A stretch of 64,000 nucleotides of DNA from Strongyloides papillosus (Eukaryota > Nematoda > Chromadorea > Rhabditida > Strongyloididae), in assembly GCA_005656395.1 (NCBI GenBank), contig SRSI01000018.1:124001-188000 (forward strand). Reading direction: 5' to 3'. Made by a program: the position numbers and the translations under genes. The notes beneath the pieces are model-generated. The model saw nothing but the letters and a program-made list of their open reading frames with translations, made no database searches and had not been told where the DNA came from. This document shows, in pieces, positions 11,912 through 22,432 of the stretch (the first letter of the stretch is position 1; every line of letters begins with the position of its first letter).

Positions 11912-12992
11912 TGTGTTAATTTGTTAAACAGTCAAGCAAAAGATTAAAAAATATTAATGTTTTTTTATTTGTTATATGAAACCACTATGACTATGTTTTT
12001 CATTTTAAAAAGACTGGGAAGCGATAGAATGACAAATTAATTGTTCTTAGATTTAATTTTTCTATCATCAAAGATATAAAGAAGGAAAATGATAAAATAT
12101 ATTATTTGAATAGTAATTATTATTGGAAAAAATATAAAATTGTTTTTGTGTGGAATTCGATATTATTTATGACAGAGTCAACAAAGTTTCAGATTGCTTT
12201 AAATCTAGAATAAATATAAAGATTCTACAAGTCATACAGTAATTACTTTGAAAACCAATATTCGATCTTAAGAAAAGAGAAGCGAAACATATATTTCAAA
12301 TAGATTACGCTAAAACACAAAACATTTAACTAAATTGTGATCTCATTTCTCAATTTTATCATGGAAGCTACCTTTATAATGAAAGTTTATTATCTACAAA
12401 CATATTAATTTAATATTTTTTTATTTATGTTTTATTGTCTTGATTAATGCCTCTATTTTGTTACATCTATTGACCAAAAGATTTTCTATGCTTTGGAATT
12501 ATAAAAGTGTAGCAAATTTTATTTCAATAAACAAACAAAAAATATGCAAACTAAAAATTTCCATCTTAACATTATTGAATCTATTTATAGTTATCAATTT
12601 TCTTCATATCTTTATATGGATCACTTTAATTAGTTAATGTTTTGAATCATTCTAATGGACAATTCAATTGAAGTTTGTTTAATTTAGATTTAATGTGCTT
12701 TTTTCTTGATCTTGATCATTTATTTTCACTAAATTGATTGTTCGTTCCTCTTTGTTCAAATTAATACTAAACAAGATCTTATACATTTTATTTCTATTTT
12801 ATAGAAAACATTTCTATGATATCGAAATTTTTTTAATCTCCAAAAAAAAACAACATCAACATATATTTATAATTATATTTGGTGCTCTTTGATCCTTCAG
12901 AATTTAAATGTTTGTTTTCAACAATTTTTCATGGTAATTTTTAGTATTTAAGGAAATTCTACTTTCAAGATATCAAAATAAAATATTCAAAA
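11912..12992. other. Upstream region of secreted-family member B
   Basis: Non-coding part of the segmental duplication. It is conserved with 15564-16638, including the last 400 bp before the start codon, which therefore probably contain the promoter. No TATA box can be singled out in such AT-rich DNA. Confidence 0.4.
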
Positions 12993-14060
12993 ATGAGAGG
13001 TTTTAAAACTTCAGTAGTATTAGTATTTATAATTACTTTATTACCTAAAAGTTTTGGAACTTCTAATAATTACCAGCTTGAAATTCGAGGATTTCCTTGG
13101 TGTCGTACAGCAGACACTAAAAGAGAAGAAAAAGTTACCGTTACAGTATATGTGCATTATATGCCATTTACTTATGGAAGTGCAACTACAATATGCGGAA
13201 AATATCTTCTGGTTACTGCAATATTTGCATCTGCCACCATAGAAACTAATGGTAAATAAATATAGATAAATATTATTTTTATACTTTTAGTTATTTATGT
13301 TCGATACACTTATAGTAATTCTTCGACATTGTTTACAAGAGAAATTCCACGCCAATGTGTTAATCATAATGATAATCCAGATAAACGTTGGAATTTAGGT
13401 GACGCAAGATTTTATTGCCATGTTAGAGACCTTGTTCCACCATAAATGTAACAACTGTCACACCAGAAAAATAAGTTTTTGAAAATAAGTTATTTAACTT
13501 AATAAATAACAAAAACTACAATTTTCTGATCTTTATTAATTTTTATAATCGTAATATTGAAAAATTGTGAAAATATATTATTTCAACTATTTAACCATTT
13601 TTAATTACAAATTTTCTGAAAATTTATTTGTAATAAAATACAAATAATCAATTATTTACTTGAATAAAATATTCTTTAATTGAATTTTTACTAAATTCGG
13701 ATAGAAAAAATACAAAAATTTTAGCAGATATGTCAAACATTATGAACACAAGGATACAAACATTCAAAGTGAGAACATAAGAAAAGGCAGCATAAATATA
13801 TATACAGTTTTAAATTCTTATACCTTATAATTTTCAACTTGTACACTGTAACTCCCTAACATTAAAATAAAAAATAAGCTAATAAATTTGTTTACATAAA
13901 AATATTATATAAAATGTTTTCCAAAGGTTCTCATGATTCATAAAAATCACAGATATCAACACATCAATTATAATTTGGCTCTTTAATTTTTAATATATCA
14001 AAATAAAAATATTTATATTTTTATGTTATCTTTCAATATTCATAAAAATTTTACATCGAA
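11917..14060 (+). repeat. Segmental duplication, copy 1
   Basis: Collinear with 15564-17740 at an offset of about 3646 bp, with many substitutions and small indels. It includes the secreted-protein gene at 12993 and about 1 kb upstream and 0.6 kb downstream. The left boundary lies directly beside the candidate MITE ending at 11911. The right boundary is gradual. Confidence 0.8.
12993..13445 (+). CDS. Small secreted four-cysteine protein, family member B
   Basis: join(12993..13251, 13291..13445), a 39-nt phase-1 intron, 137 aa. A signal peptide (VVLVFIITLLPKSFG) precedes a mature chain of about 115 residues. Cysteines are in the contexts PWC, TICGK, RQC and FYCHV. The chain ends in a short LVPP tail. 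Exon lengths and intron phase match member A at 7243-7740, and it is the closest paralogue of the broken copy at 16639. No enzyme motif is present; a small secreted beta-rich protein is the best description. A distant relationship to transthyretin-like proteins is possible but not shown. Confidence 0.75.
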
Positions 14061-15563
14061 AATATTAAATTAAAATATTTTAAATGATCGTTTTTTAAAT
14101 ATTAATTTTTTTTTGTCGAAGTTTAAGATATTCTTCAAAGGTTTTTATCATTTTAATTTCCTGTCGGAATATTATTTAAATATATGTCAAAGATTTTTTG
14201 AAGCATATTATAGTAAAAAACTATTGATAAAAACTGCATACATTATAGAATACCAAAATAGTAAAGAATATTCAAATCAACTTAAACGAATTCATTAAAC
14301 AAAATTTTACGTCTTTTAGTCAGTAATTTGAGAATGTATACGTAATTAAAGAATAAATTTACTCAATTTGACATCCATGAAAAAATACGAATGGAAAAAT
14401 AAATAACATTTTAAATTTTTATTCAAAAAAATTGTTCAAACAAAATTTCTATATAGTGTATACTGTAGTGGAATTATACACATTTAACATATTAATTTTC
14501 TAAAACAAGTTTTCTATCGTTTTCATAACCGAAAAACTAAATATTAAAAAAAAGAAACCATTTTTTAGTACAGCTGCAAAGTATAAGTTTTCATTTTATC
14601 TTGGTAAAAATTTAGAAGTTAAAGAAAGCATTTAACTAAAAAAGTTTCAAAAATATACATTTCTTTTCTTACGGTATTTTTGATAAAACTTTTCATAGTT
14701 ATATACCAAACAACTGTTATTTTATAAAAATTATTCATATCATTAATTTCTCTAAAATTTTTTTATAAAATGTGTAAGATTAATAAGATTATTTAGGCTT
14801 TAAACTATTAATTTATATACTTTATAATAGCAAAAACAAGTTGTAAGATAAGCAATCATTTATAGATATAAATGTTATAGCAAAAAAATTTAATAAATAA
14901 TAAAACTAAATATTACCATCTTACTTTCTAGAAAAATTTTTAAGTAAAATATTGTTTTAAGAGTATATTTACCTTATCTAGAAATCCCAATATAGGTTAC
15001 AAACAAGTTTATTAAAAAAAGCTTCAATTGTACAAAAGTTGCCACCTATGATGTAATTTATTATTAGTTATCAATGTATACAGAAAAAAATGCACATTTT
15101 CTGTACTCTTAAAAATGTTAATAATTCTAAAAAGTTCATTTTCCATCCTACAGTAAAATTTTTTTACTTGACTCTAATTCCTTTTAATAATACAATGGGT
15201 ACAATAAATATAAACACATTATTAATATTAATAACAGTTACATTCTATCTTTAACTATATGTAACATCATGCTATCTTTCTTTTGAACGACGCCTTCACA
15301 TGTTATAAAGTTGGATTAAGTGAAATTTATTTATCAAATAAAATTTTTTTGAAATTTTGTAAGTTAAAATTAAGTTTTTTAGGTTATGTATAATGCAATT
15401 GTTTTATTAAAACTATGTATGAAAAATGGAAACATTTGGTAAAAAAACAGAATGTTTAAAAGAATTTCATATGCAGAGTAATAAAAACTTTAACATGTCT
15501 TAAAAAAGTGGTTTTCAAAAACAGATTCTTATAAAATTTATTGTTATCTAATTTAAATATTAT
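13446..15563. other. Intergenic DNA between the duplicated copies
   Basis: Up to about 14060 it belongs to duplication copy 1. The rest (14061-15563) has no counterpart at the expected offset. The open frame at 14113-14298 has no coding character. No RNA gene or transposon end was recognised. Confidence 0.45.
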
Positions 15564-17740
15564 TTAATTTGTTAAACATTTAAGGAAAAGATTAAAAATT
15601 ACTAATATATTTTTGTTCGTTATATGAAACCAATAAGATTATATTTTTCATTTTAAAAAATCTTAGAAAAAATAGAATGACAAATAAATTGTTTTTAGAT
15701 TCAATTTTTCTATGATCAAAGTTAAAAGGAAAGAAAATAATAAAATATACTATTTAAATAGAAGATGTTGCTGAACAAAATTATAAAATTGTTTTAATGT
15801 AGAATTTGATAATATGTATGGACGGAGCAACAAAGTTCTAAATTGTCTAAAGTCGAAGATAAATATAAAGATTCTACAATCATACAATGATTACTTTGAA
15901 AATCAATCGCTGATTTAAAAAAAATGAAAGTAAAATGTAGATTTCAAATAGGCTACACTAAAACACCAAACATTTAACTAAATTGATCTCATTTATCAAT
16001 TTTACTATGTAAGCTACCTTTATGATGAAAGCTTATATTCTACAAACATTTTAATTTAATATTTTTAAATTTATGTTTTATTGTCTTGATTAATGCCTAT
16101 ATTTTGTCACATTTAATTGACCAAAAGATTTCTTATGCTTTGAAATTATAAAAGTGTAGCAAATTTTATTTCAATAAACAAACAAAAAATATGCAAATTA
16201 AAAATCTTCATCTTAACATTATTGAATCTATTTATAGTTATAAATTTTCTTCAATTCTTCATATAGATCACTTTAATTAGTTAATGTTTTGAATCATTCT
16301 AATGGACAATTCAATTGAAGTTTGTTTAATTTAGATTTAATGTGCTTTTTTCTTGATCTTGATCATTTATATTCACAAAATTGATTGTTCATTCTTTTTT
16401 GTACAAATTAATACTAAACAAGATCTTTTAAATTTTACTTCTATTTTATAAATAACATTTCTATAATACCGAAATTTTTTGTAATCTCCAAAAAAACAAC
16501 ATCAACATCTATTTATAATTGTATTTGGTGCTCTTTGATTCTTCAGAATTTAAATGTTTGTTTTCAACAATTTTTTATGGTAATTATTAGTATTTAAGGA
16601 AATTCTACTTTCAAGATATCAAGGTAAAATATTTAAAAATGAGAGTTTTCAGAACTTTAGTAGTATTAGTATTTATAATTACTTTAATATCTAAAGTCTT
16701 GGAACTTCTAATAATTACCAGCTTGAAGTTCGAGGAGTACCTTGGTGTCGTACAGCAGACACTAAAAGAGAAGAAAAAGTTACCGTTACAGTATATGTGC
16801 ATTATATGCCAGGGACTTATGGAAATGCAACTGGACCTTGCGGTAAACATCTTCTGGTTACTGCAATATTTGCATCTGCCACTATAGAAACTAACGGTAA
16901 ATAAATATAAATAATATTATTTATATAATTTTAGTTGTTTATGTTAAATACGTTTATCATAATTCTTCAACATTGTTTACAAGAGAAATTCCCCGTCAAT
17001 GTTTGAATAGATATCGTTGGAATGTAGGTTATGCAAGATTTTATTGTTATTTTATGGATCTCCTTCCACCATAAATGTAATAACCGTCACACCAGAAAAA
17101 TAAGTTTTTGAAAATAAGTTATTTGGCTTAATAAATAACAAAAACTACAATATTTTGATCTTTATTAATTTTTATAATCGTAATATTGGAAAATTGTGAA
17201 AATATATAATTCCAACTATTTGACCATTTTTAATTACAAATTTACTAAAAATTTATTTGTATTAAAATACAAATAATCAATTATTTACTTGAATAAAATA
17301 TTCTTTAATTGAATTTTTACTAAATTCGGATAGAAAAAATACAAAAATTTTAGAAGATATGTCAGAAATTTTGAACATAAAGGTACCAATACTCAAAGTG
17401 AGAACATTAGAAAAATCAAATAAAAATATATTCAGTTTAAAAAATTTATATGTTATAATATTCACTTTTTCATTCCTATCTACTTCCCTATATATATTAA
17501 ATAGAAAATAAGCTTATAAATTTGTTTACACATAAATATTACATTGAGAATTCATCAAAGGTTTTCATGACCTATAAAAATCACAGGTATCAACATATAA
17601 TTATATTTTTACTGTTTAATTTTTATTATTTAAAAGCATAAAAATTTATATTTCTATGGTATCTTTTAATATCTATAAAAATTTTGCATCAAAAATATTA
17701 AAAACAAAATATTTCCAAATAATAGTTGTTTAATTACCAA
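15564..17740 (+). repeat. Segmental duplication, copy 2
   Basis: Direct repeat of 11917-14060. Flanking non-coding sequence is conserved as well as the gene, so this is a genomic duplication and not a retrocopy; the intron is also retained. Confidence 0.8.
16639..17074 (+). pseudogene. Small secreted protein, family member C, with a one-base deletion
   Basis: Structure join(16639..16896, 16935..17074). Exon 1 is 258 nt instead of the 259 nt seen in both paralogues. One A is missing in the run at about 16692-16695 (CTAAAGTC here; CTAAAAGTT in copy B), just after the signal peptide. The downstream frame is otherwise fully open, keeps PWC, PCGK, RQC and FYC, splices in the same phase and ends with LLPP. 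In the downstream frame a TAA stands immediately upstream, so no alternative start rescues it. It is either a very young pseudogene or an intact gene with a base-call error. Confidence 0.7.
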
Positions 17741-18598
17741 CTTTTGCATATGAAAGTTTAAAATGTTCTGCATAAGATTTTTTATCATAGAAATTTATTG
17801 AAGATTTATTTTTGAACTTTATGAAAATTAAAAAGATGAAATTATATAATATTTAAAAATTTTTCTATGATATTTAAATATCTATATGGCATTTTCCACT
17901 TGATTGAAAAATAACGTTCTTTTAAAATAGATAAGATATAATGATTTGTATATTACTTAAGAATTGTAAATCCATAATAGTACAGAAAATTAATTCTACT
18001 ATGATTAACTAATAACTATCCAAGTCATGGACCACAAGCTGGTGGAAGTTTTTATTTGTAAAATTTTAAGTAGAATTCTAGGAGAAAACGTGCTCTTCGG
18101 CTGGTATTAAAAAAATATCTTTTAAAATGACCTGAGATTGATATCTAATCTCACACAATCATTCTATGTTAAAAATTAACATAATTAAGAAATTTCCAAT
18201 GTAAGTAAAATATTATTATAACAAATTAATTACATAGGAATCACATAAAAAGCATCATTCTCTCCTAAACATTCTACATTACCTTATGCAACGATTCAAG
18301 GATTTTACATTTATGTAAAAACTTATTTTACAATACCTTTATATAGATTAATTAATAAATCTATTCCCCATAATACTTTCGTATCCCAATTTATCTGATT
18401 CATACTTCACAAAATTCCTACCCTAAAATCTACCATAAGAAATTAACAACCATCCTCAACATCTTCTGTTTAAGACCATACCCTTTTTTCTTGCAGTTGG
18501 AAACATATGTCTTCGGATGTTTTTTTGTGTACTTTGTTTGAAACATTAAATCAAAATATACTATCTCGAATCAGTATTTAGTGCAATTAGATAAAAAA
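17741..18598. other. Intergenic DNA before the GAS41 gene
   Basis: AT-rich with no gene seen. The last 150 bp should contain the 5' end of the GAS41 homologue. The composition becomes less A/T-extreme after about 18240, marking the passage from the transposon-rich part to conserved genes. Confidence 0.4.
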
Positions 18599-19341
18599 AT
18601 GGATATCAGTGCCCAGGAAAGGAAGAAAGGAACAAAGATAATCAAGCCTATAGTCATTGGAAATACAGCAAAGCTTCTAGATGAACCTATCACCGATGCC
18701 AGTGGAAAATCAAGAACTCACGAATGGGTTATTTATGTTAAGCCTTATCTAAATGAAGATATCTCCAAATACATTAAAAAAGTCCAATTCAAATTACATG
18801 AAAGTTACGAGAACAACGTTAAAGGTAAGTTTTATATTAAATAAATCTCAAATTATCTCTGTTTACAGTTGTTGAGAGTGCTCCATTTCAAGTACGTGAG
18901 ACATGTTGGGCTGAATCAGAGGTGATGGTAAAAATATTTTTCGTTGACTCAGCTGAGAAACCAGTTACTTTGTACCATTATGTCAGGATCAGGGAGGATG
19001 GTGCCACTTTTGTTGGAACTGATGGGTTAATTGCAGCTGAACATTATGATGAATTGGTATTCAAAGAACCTTCACCTATAATGGAACGTGCTTTATTAGA
19101 TGCAGTTAAAAAAAATGACCATTTTAATAGTAAATTTCGTACAAATTTTGAGGAGACAAAAAGGATACAAATGGATCAGATCATTAAGGCAAGGGAGATG
19201 ATTCAAAGGGAGATAGAAGATTTGAAGAGAAGCATTATTGATGGGCAGGAACTTTTGCGATTGAAATCAGAGGAATTGCAAAGTATATTGAATTCAAGGT
19301 TGGAAGAATCTATGATTGGTAAACAAGAGGAAGTTAAATAA
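18599..19341 (+). CDS. gfl-1: GAS41/YEATS4 homologue (YEATS-domain acyl-lysine reader)
   Basis: join(18599..18824, 18869..19341), a 44-nt phase-1 intron, 232 aa (human YEATS4 is 227 aa). In the family, this protein reads acetylated or crotonylated histone H3 and is a shared subunit of the SRCAP and TIP60/NuA4 nuclear complexes. Residues about 14-145 form the YEATS domain: THEWVIYVKPY, FKLHESY, then VRETCWAESEVMVKIFF and PVTLYHYVR. The aromatic-cage Tyr (HESY) and Trp (ETCW) are both present, so ligand binding is expected. Residues about 170-225 are a long charged coiled coil (REMIQREIEDLKRS), as in the family. The start is the ATG after a run of A at 18592-18598; a GTG further upstream in frame is not used. 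Confidence 0.93.
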
Positions 19342-20034
19342 ACGTTATCACTGTCTTTTGTATTATAATTGTATTTATTTTGTACTGTTTTTTTAATTAT
19401 CCTATTTATTTGCGTAAAATTGAAATATGTAGAAATATTCTTTATTTTATGGAGTCACATTGTACAGGAAAAAAGTTTGTCCTTGTTTCATAAAGGTATG
19501 GTTTTTTACAACTTTCGAAATTGAAATTTTATGATTGTAAATATTTATCTTGTCATGGATTGTCGTCAGCGATATATTATTAATTTATTTTACTTCTGAT
19601 TTTTTTATTTCACAAAAAAAAATCTATTGCATGAATCTTTTAATTAAACGTCTCTAAGGGATTCTTTTCAAATAGTTTGATTGTGTATAGTAGGATGTAA
19701 CGAAGTGTTTGTAGTTTATTTCAACGTTAACAATTCATTTTTAAGATGAATAATTTCAAACAATTGAGCACATGATAGAAGAGAGATAAAAATGTATTCA
19801 TAATGATTTATTGTTATTGTAATAGTTGAAACTTTTTTAACAGCAACATTGCTCATATATAAATCAATGAATTTACGAGTGAAAAAAAATGTCATGTGAA
19901 AAAGAATGTATGTAATACTCTCACTGGATTTTGAAATGTTTCACCAGGCATTGTAAACAATAATAGTATTTAAATACACTCCCCTACATCGACGATTTCA
20001 TTTTATTTAATGAGATATTTTTACTCATACAACT
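19342..20034. other. 3' UTR of GAS41 and intergenic DNA
   Basis: No gene seen. It contains the 3' end of the GAS41 transcript and about 300 bp that must serve as the 5' region of the gag-like gene. Confidence 0.4.
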
Positions 20035-20691
20035 ATGGCTACAAATAGTGATATTAAGGAAGACCCTCTATCTCCTAGTAAAACTTCTGACTTCTCAATT
20101 TTAAATGATGACACTTTAGCTGATTTGCTTAAAAAACAACTAACAATACCGCAAATGCAATTTTTTGGCGGAACACCATTCACAGAGTACGTTGATAAAA
20201 ACGCTGTATTCTTTTCAAAACTCGAAAATCTAAAAGAAAACGAAAAAACAGCTTATCTTCTTGGTTGTCTAAGTGATGAGGTCTACAGACTCCTCAAACT
20301 TTCAAGACCCAATACTGCTTTAGCTAGTTGTAAATACTCTGAATTGGTTGATGACCTAACAAAATTCTACACTGAAACTATAAAATACGCCAAAGAATAC
20401 ACTAATTTACTTCTACCTAACAGTCACTATAGTGATAATAGAACATTACATATGATAAAAAAAGTTGAATGGAAAAGTCTTGAAGAGTTAACTTCTCAGA
20501 AAATTCCAGATTTGGTTAAGGTTATCATTCTTTTTGATCATTACAAAGAACCTGTAAAATCTATTGCTGAGAGGTACATCCAGGAACATCATGACAATCT
20601 TAATTTGAGCGAATTTATTACACATATGGAGACTGAATCATTGTTCATTAACGAGAATTCCGATGGAAAAAATGTAGAAGGAAAAAATTAG
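20035..20691 (+). CDS. Gag-derived single-exon gene (Ty3/gypsy-type capsid homology)
   Basis: Uninterrupted frame of 218 codons starting at ATGGCT. After an N-terminal tail of about 40 residues the block QMQFFGGTPFTEYVDKN..FF..L leads into EKTAYLLGCLSDEVYRLLKL and YSELVDDLTKFY. This is the typical order of retrotransposon Gag capsid domains (F.G....Y......F, then Y.LLGCLG.EAYRLL, then Y.EL...L...F). The C-terminal half is charged and helical and ends in an Asn/Lys-rich tail. No zinc knuckle, protease or reverse transcriptase follows, and no LTR-like repeats were seen on either side. An open gag frame without the rest of the element suggests either a domesticated gene or a young fragment. Function is unknown. 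Confidence 0.65.
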   Translation: MATNSDIKEDPLSPSKTSDFSILNDDTLADLLKKQLTIPQMQFFGGTPFTEYVDKNAVFFSKLENLKENEKTAYLLGCLSDEVYRLLKLSRPNTALASCKYSELVDDLTKFYTETIKYAKEYTNLLLPNSHYSDNRTLHMIKKVEWKSLEELTSQKIPDLVKVIILFDHYKEPVKSIAERYIQEHHDNLNLSEFITHMETESLFINENSDGKNVEGKN

Positions 20692-21082
20692 CAAATGCAT
20701 GAATGATATTTGAAATATCAATACACCATAAAATAATGATATCTTTAAAAATATTTTTTTTAATCTTATCATCTGATGTAGTTGAGAGTTTCTACCTTTT
20801 TTATAATTTTTATTACTTTCCTCAGTAATAAAAGATAAAATCAATCATAAAAATTTTTAATCACAAACAATTTCCCCCCACAAATACATTAATATCTGAC
20901 TTTAAAACACGTAGAAAAGAATCAATACCCTGTAAAAAACATTTATTCAAGACGAATTAAACGCCACACAACTATACAATCACATAAAAAATAATTTACT
21001 TCAAATAAATAAACTATAACACAAAAAAGTTTGCTTACAGCAAACAAAAAAGACTGTTGAAAAATTAATTAATAATAAATGC
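20692..21082. other. Short intergenic region between convergent genes
   Basis: Contains the 3' ends of the gag-like gene (+) and the disulfide isomerase (-). No other signal seen. Confidence 0.4.
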
Positions 21083-22393
21083 TTAAAGCTCCGTCTTCTT
21101 GGCATCGGTTTTGATATCATCCAAATCAACATCACTCAAGTCAATGTCCTCCTCAACAGGCATGACACCATCCTTTCCATCCCAGGCCTCAACAGTAAGG
21201 ACCTCTGGGGTTTTGTTGCTATCCATGGATAATGTATGTCCTTTTCCATATGAAAGATCACGAAGGAATTCACTGATACCATCAACACCAAATGATCCCT
21301 TAAGGATTGAGTATTTTTGTTTGCGTGGATTGACAGCAACCATTGCTGGGTACCCGAAACCACCAACACCAAAGGCTTCCTCTAACTTGTATTGTTTACC
21401 AGCCTCAGTCCATCCCCAAGCCCAAAGGTTTTTCTTGTATTTGTCGGCAACTTCCTTGAGATCAGCAATATACTTATTACGGCACTTAGATTGACAATCA
21501 AGAATATGTGGGAGGACGGCAAGAATACAAAGTTGCTTATCTTTACAACCTTCTTTAACTTGTTCTTGACTCAATACCTCGACAACCTCTGGTGGTGGGA
21601 GATTTTCAGCAACCTTGTTCATAGCCCAGTTAACAATATCTTGAGTTGTCCTACCACCTTCATAATTCTCAGCATCAGAAACCTTCTTAACACCAGCACC
21701 AAAGAATTTGATTGTTGGGTACCCTTGAACACCGAATTTTTGGGCAAGACCAGCATGGACAGTAGCATCAACAGCACCGAGTTTGACTTTTCCTTAAGTT
21801 CCTTAGCAGCAGCTTTCCAATGTGGTTCGAGATTCTTACAATGTCCACACCATGGAGCAAAGAACTCAACAAGCCACAAGTCTTTTGAATTAAGGACAAG
21901 TTTGTCAAAGTTACTCTCTGTCAACTCAACAACTTCACTCTTTCCAGTTGAAGAACCACCACCACTACTACTCTTTCCACCGAGTCTGGCATTAGGCTGT
22001 CTTTGTAACTTCCTTGATAGCAGCTTCAACGAGAGCATCAGCAGTCCTTTGGCCATTGAAATCAATTGGTTTATTTTTGTTAGCTCCAAATATTTTGATT
22101 GTTGGGAATCCTTGAACGTTGTATGGTCCACCAACAGATTGATGTTGTGTCATGTCAACTGCTCCAACTTTAACCAAACCTTTCAATGCTTTGGCAGCTT
22201 TCTTGTAGGCTGGTACTAAATTTTTACAATGTCCACACCATGGAGCATAAAATTCAACAATCCATACTGAGTCTGATTTGATTACCTCCTTTTGAAAGTT
22301 ACTTGCTGTCAACTCAACGACATCTCCCTTGGATTCATATAAACCATATGAAACTGTAGCTAGGAGTCCTAGACTAACTAATGTACGTATCAT
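21083..22393 (-). CDS. pdi-6: Protein disulfide-isomerase A6 (P5) homologue with two single-base frame breaks
   Basis: About 436 aa. It is an ER-lumen thiol oxidoreductase that forms and rearranges disulfides in secretory proteins. A signal peptide ([17 protein letters not shown]) is followed by thioredoxin domain a with APWCGHC (Cys 53/56). Then come a Gly/Ser linker with the family motif NARLGGKS, a second thioredoxin domain with APWCGHC (about 182-185), a C-terminal b-type domain, an acidic tail and the ER-retention ending KTEL. The frame is broken twice: an extra T at about 21994 (GCC[T]AAT) creates an immediate TAA, and one A is missing in the AAAA run at 21788-21791. The two errors restore the original frame. 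The intervening 200 bp reads perfectly in the shifted frame. Everything else looks functional, so a sequence error is likely. No intron is seen in the coding part. Confidence 0.85.
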
Positions 22394-22424
22394 AATATTA
22401 ATTAGGAATAGTAAACCAGATGAT

Positions 22425-22432
22425 TCTGAAAA
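22425..22432 (-). other. Splice acceptor just upstream of the PDIA6 start (probable trans-splice site)
   Basis: On the minus strand CTTTTTCAG is followed about 32 nt later by the ATG. No matching upstream exon is visible, so a spliced-leader acceptor is the natural reading in a nematode. This is inference. Confidence 0.5.

Noticed and set aside
12440..12637. Hydrophobic 65-codon frame upstream of secreted-family member B
   Set aside because: The duplicated copy at about 16080-16270 does not preserve it as a frame; looks like random AT-rich coding.
21099..22219. Long plus-strand frames opposite PDIA6
   Set aside because: Shadows of the conserved minus-strand thioredoxin domains.
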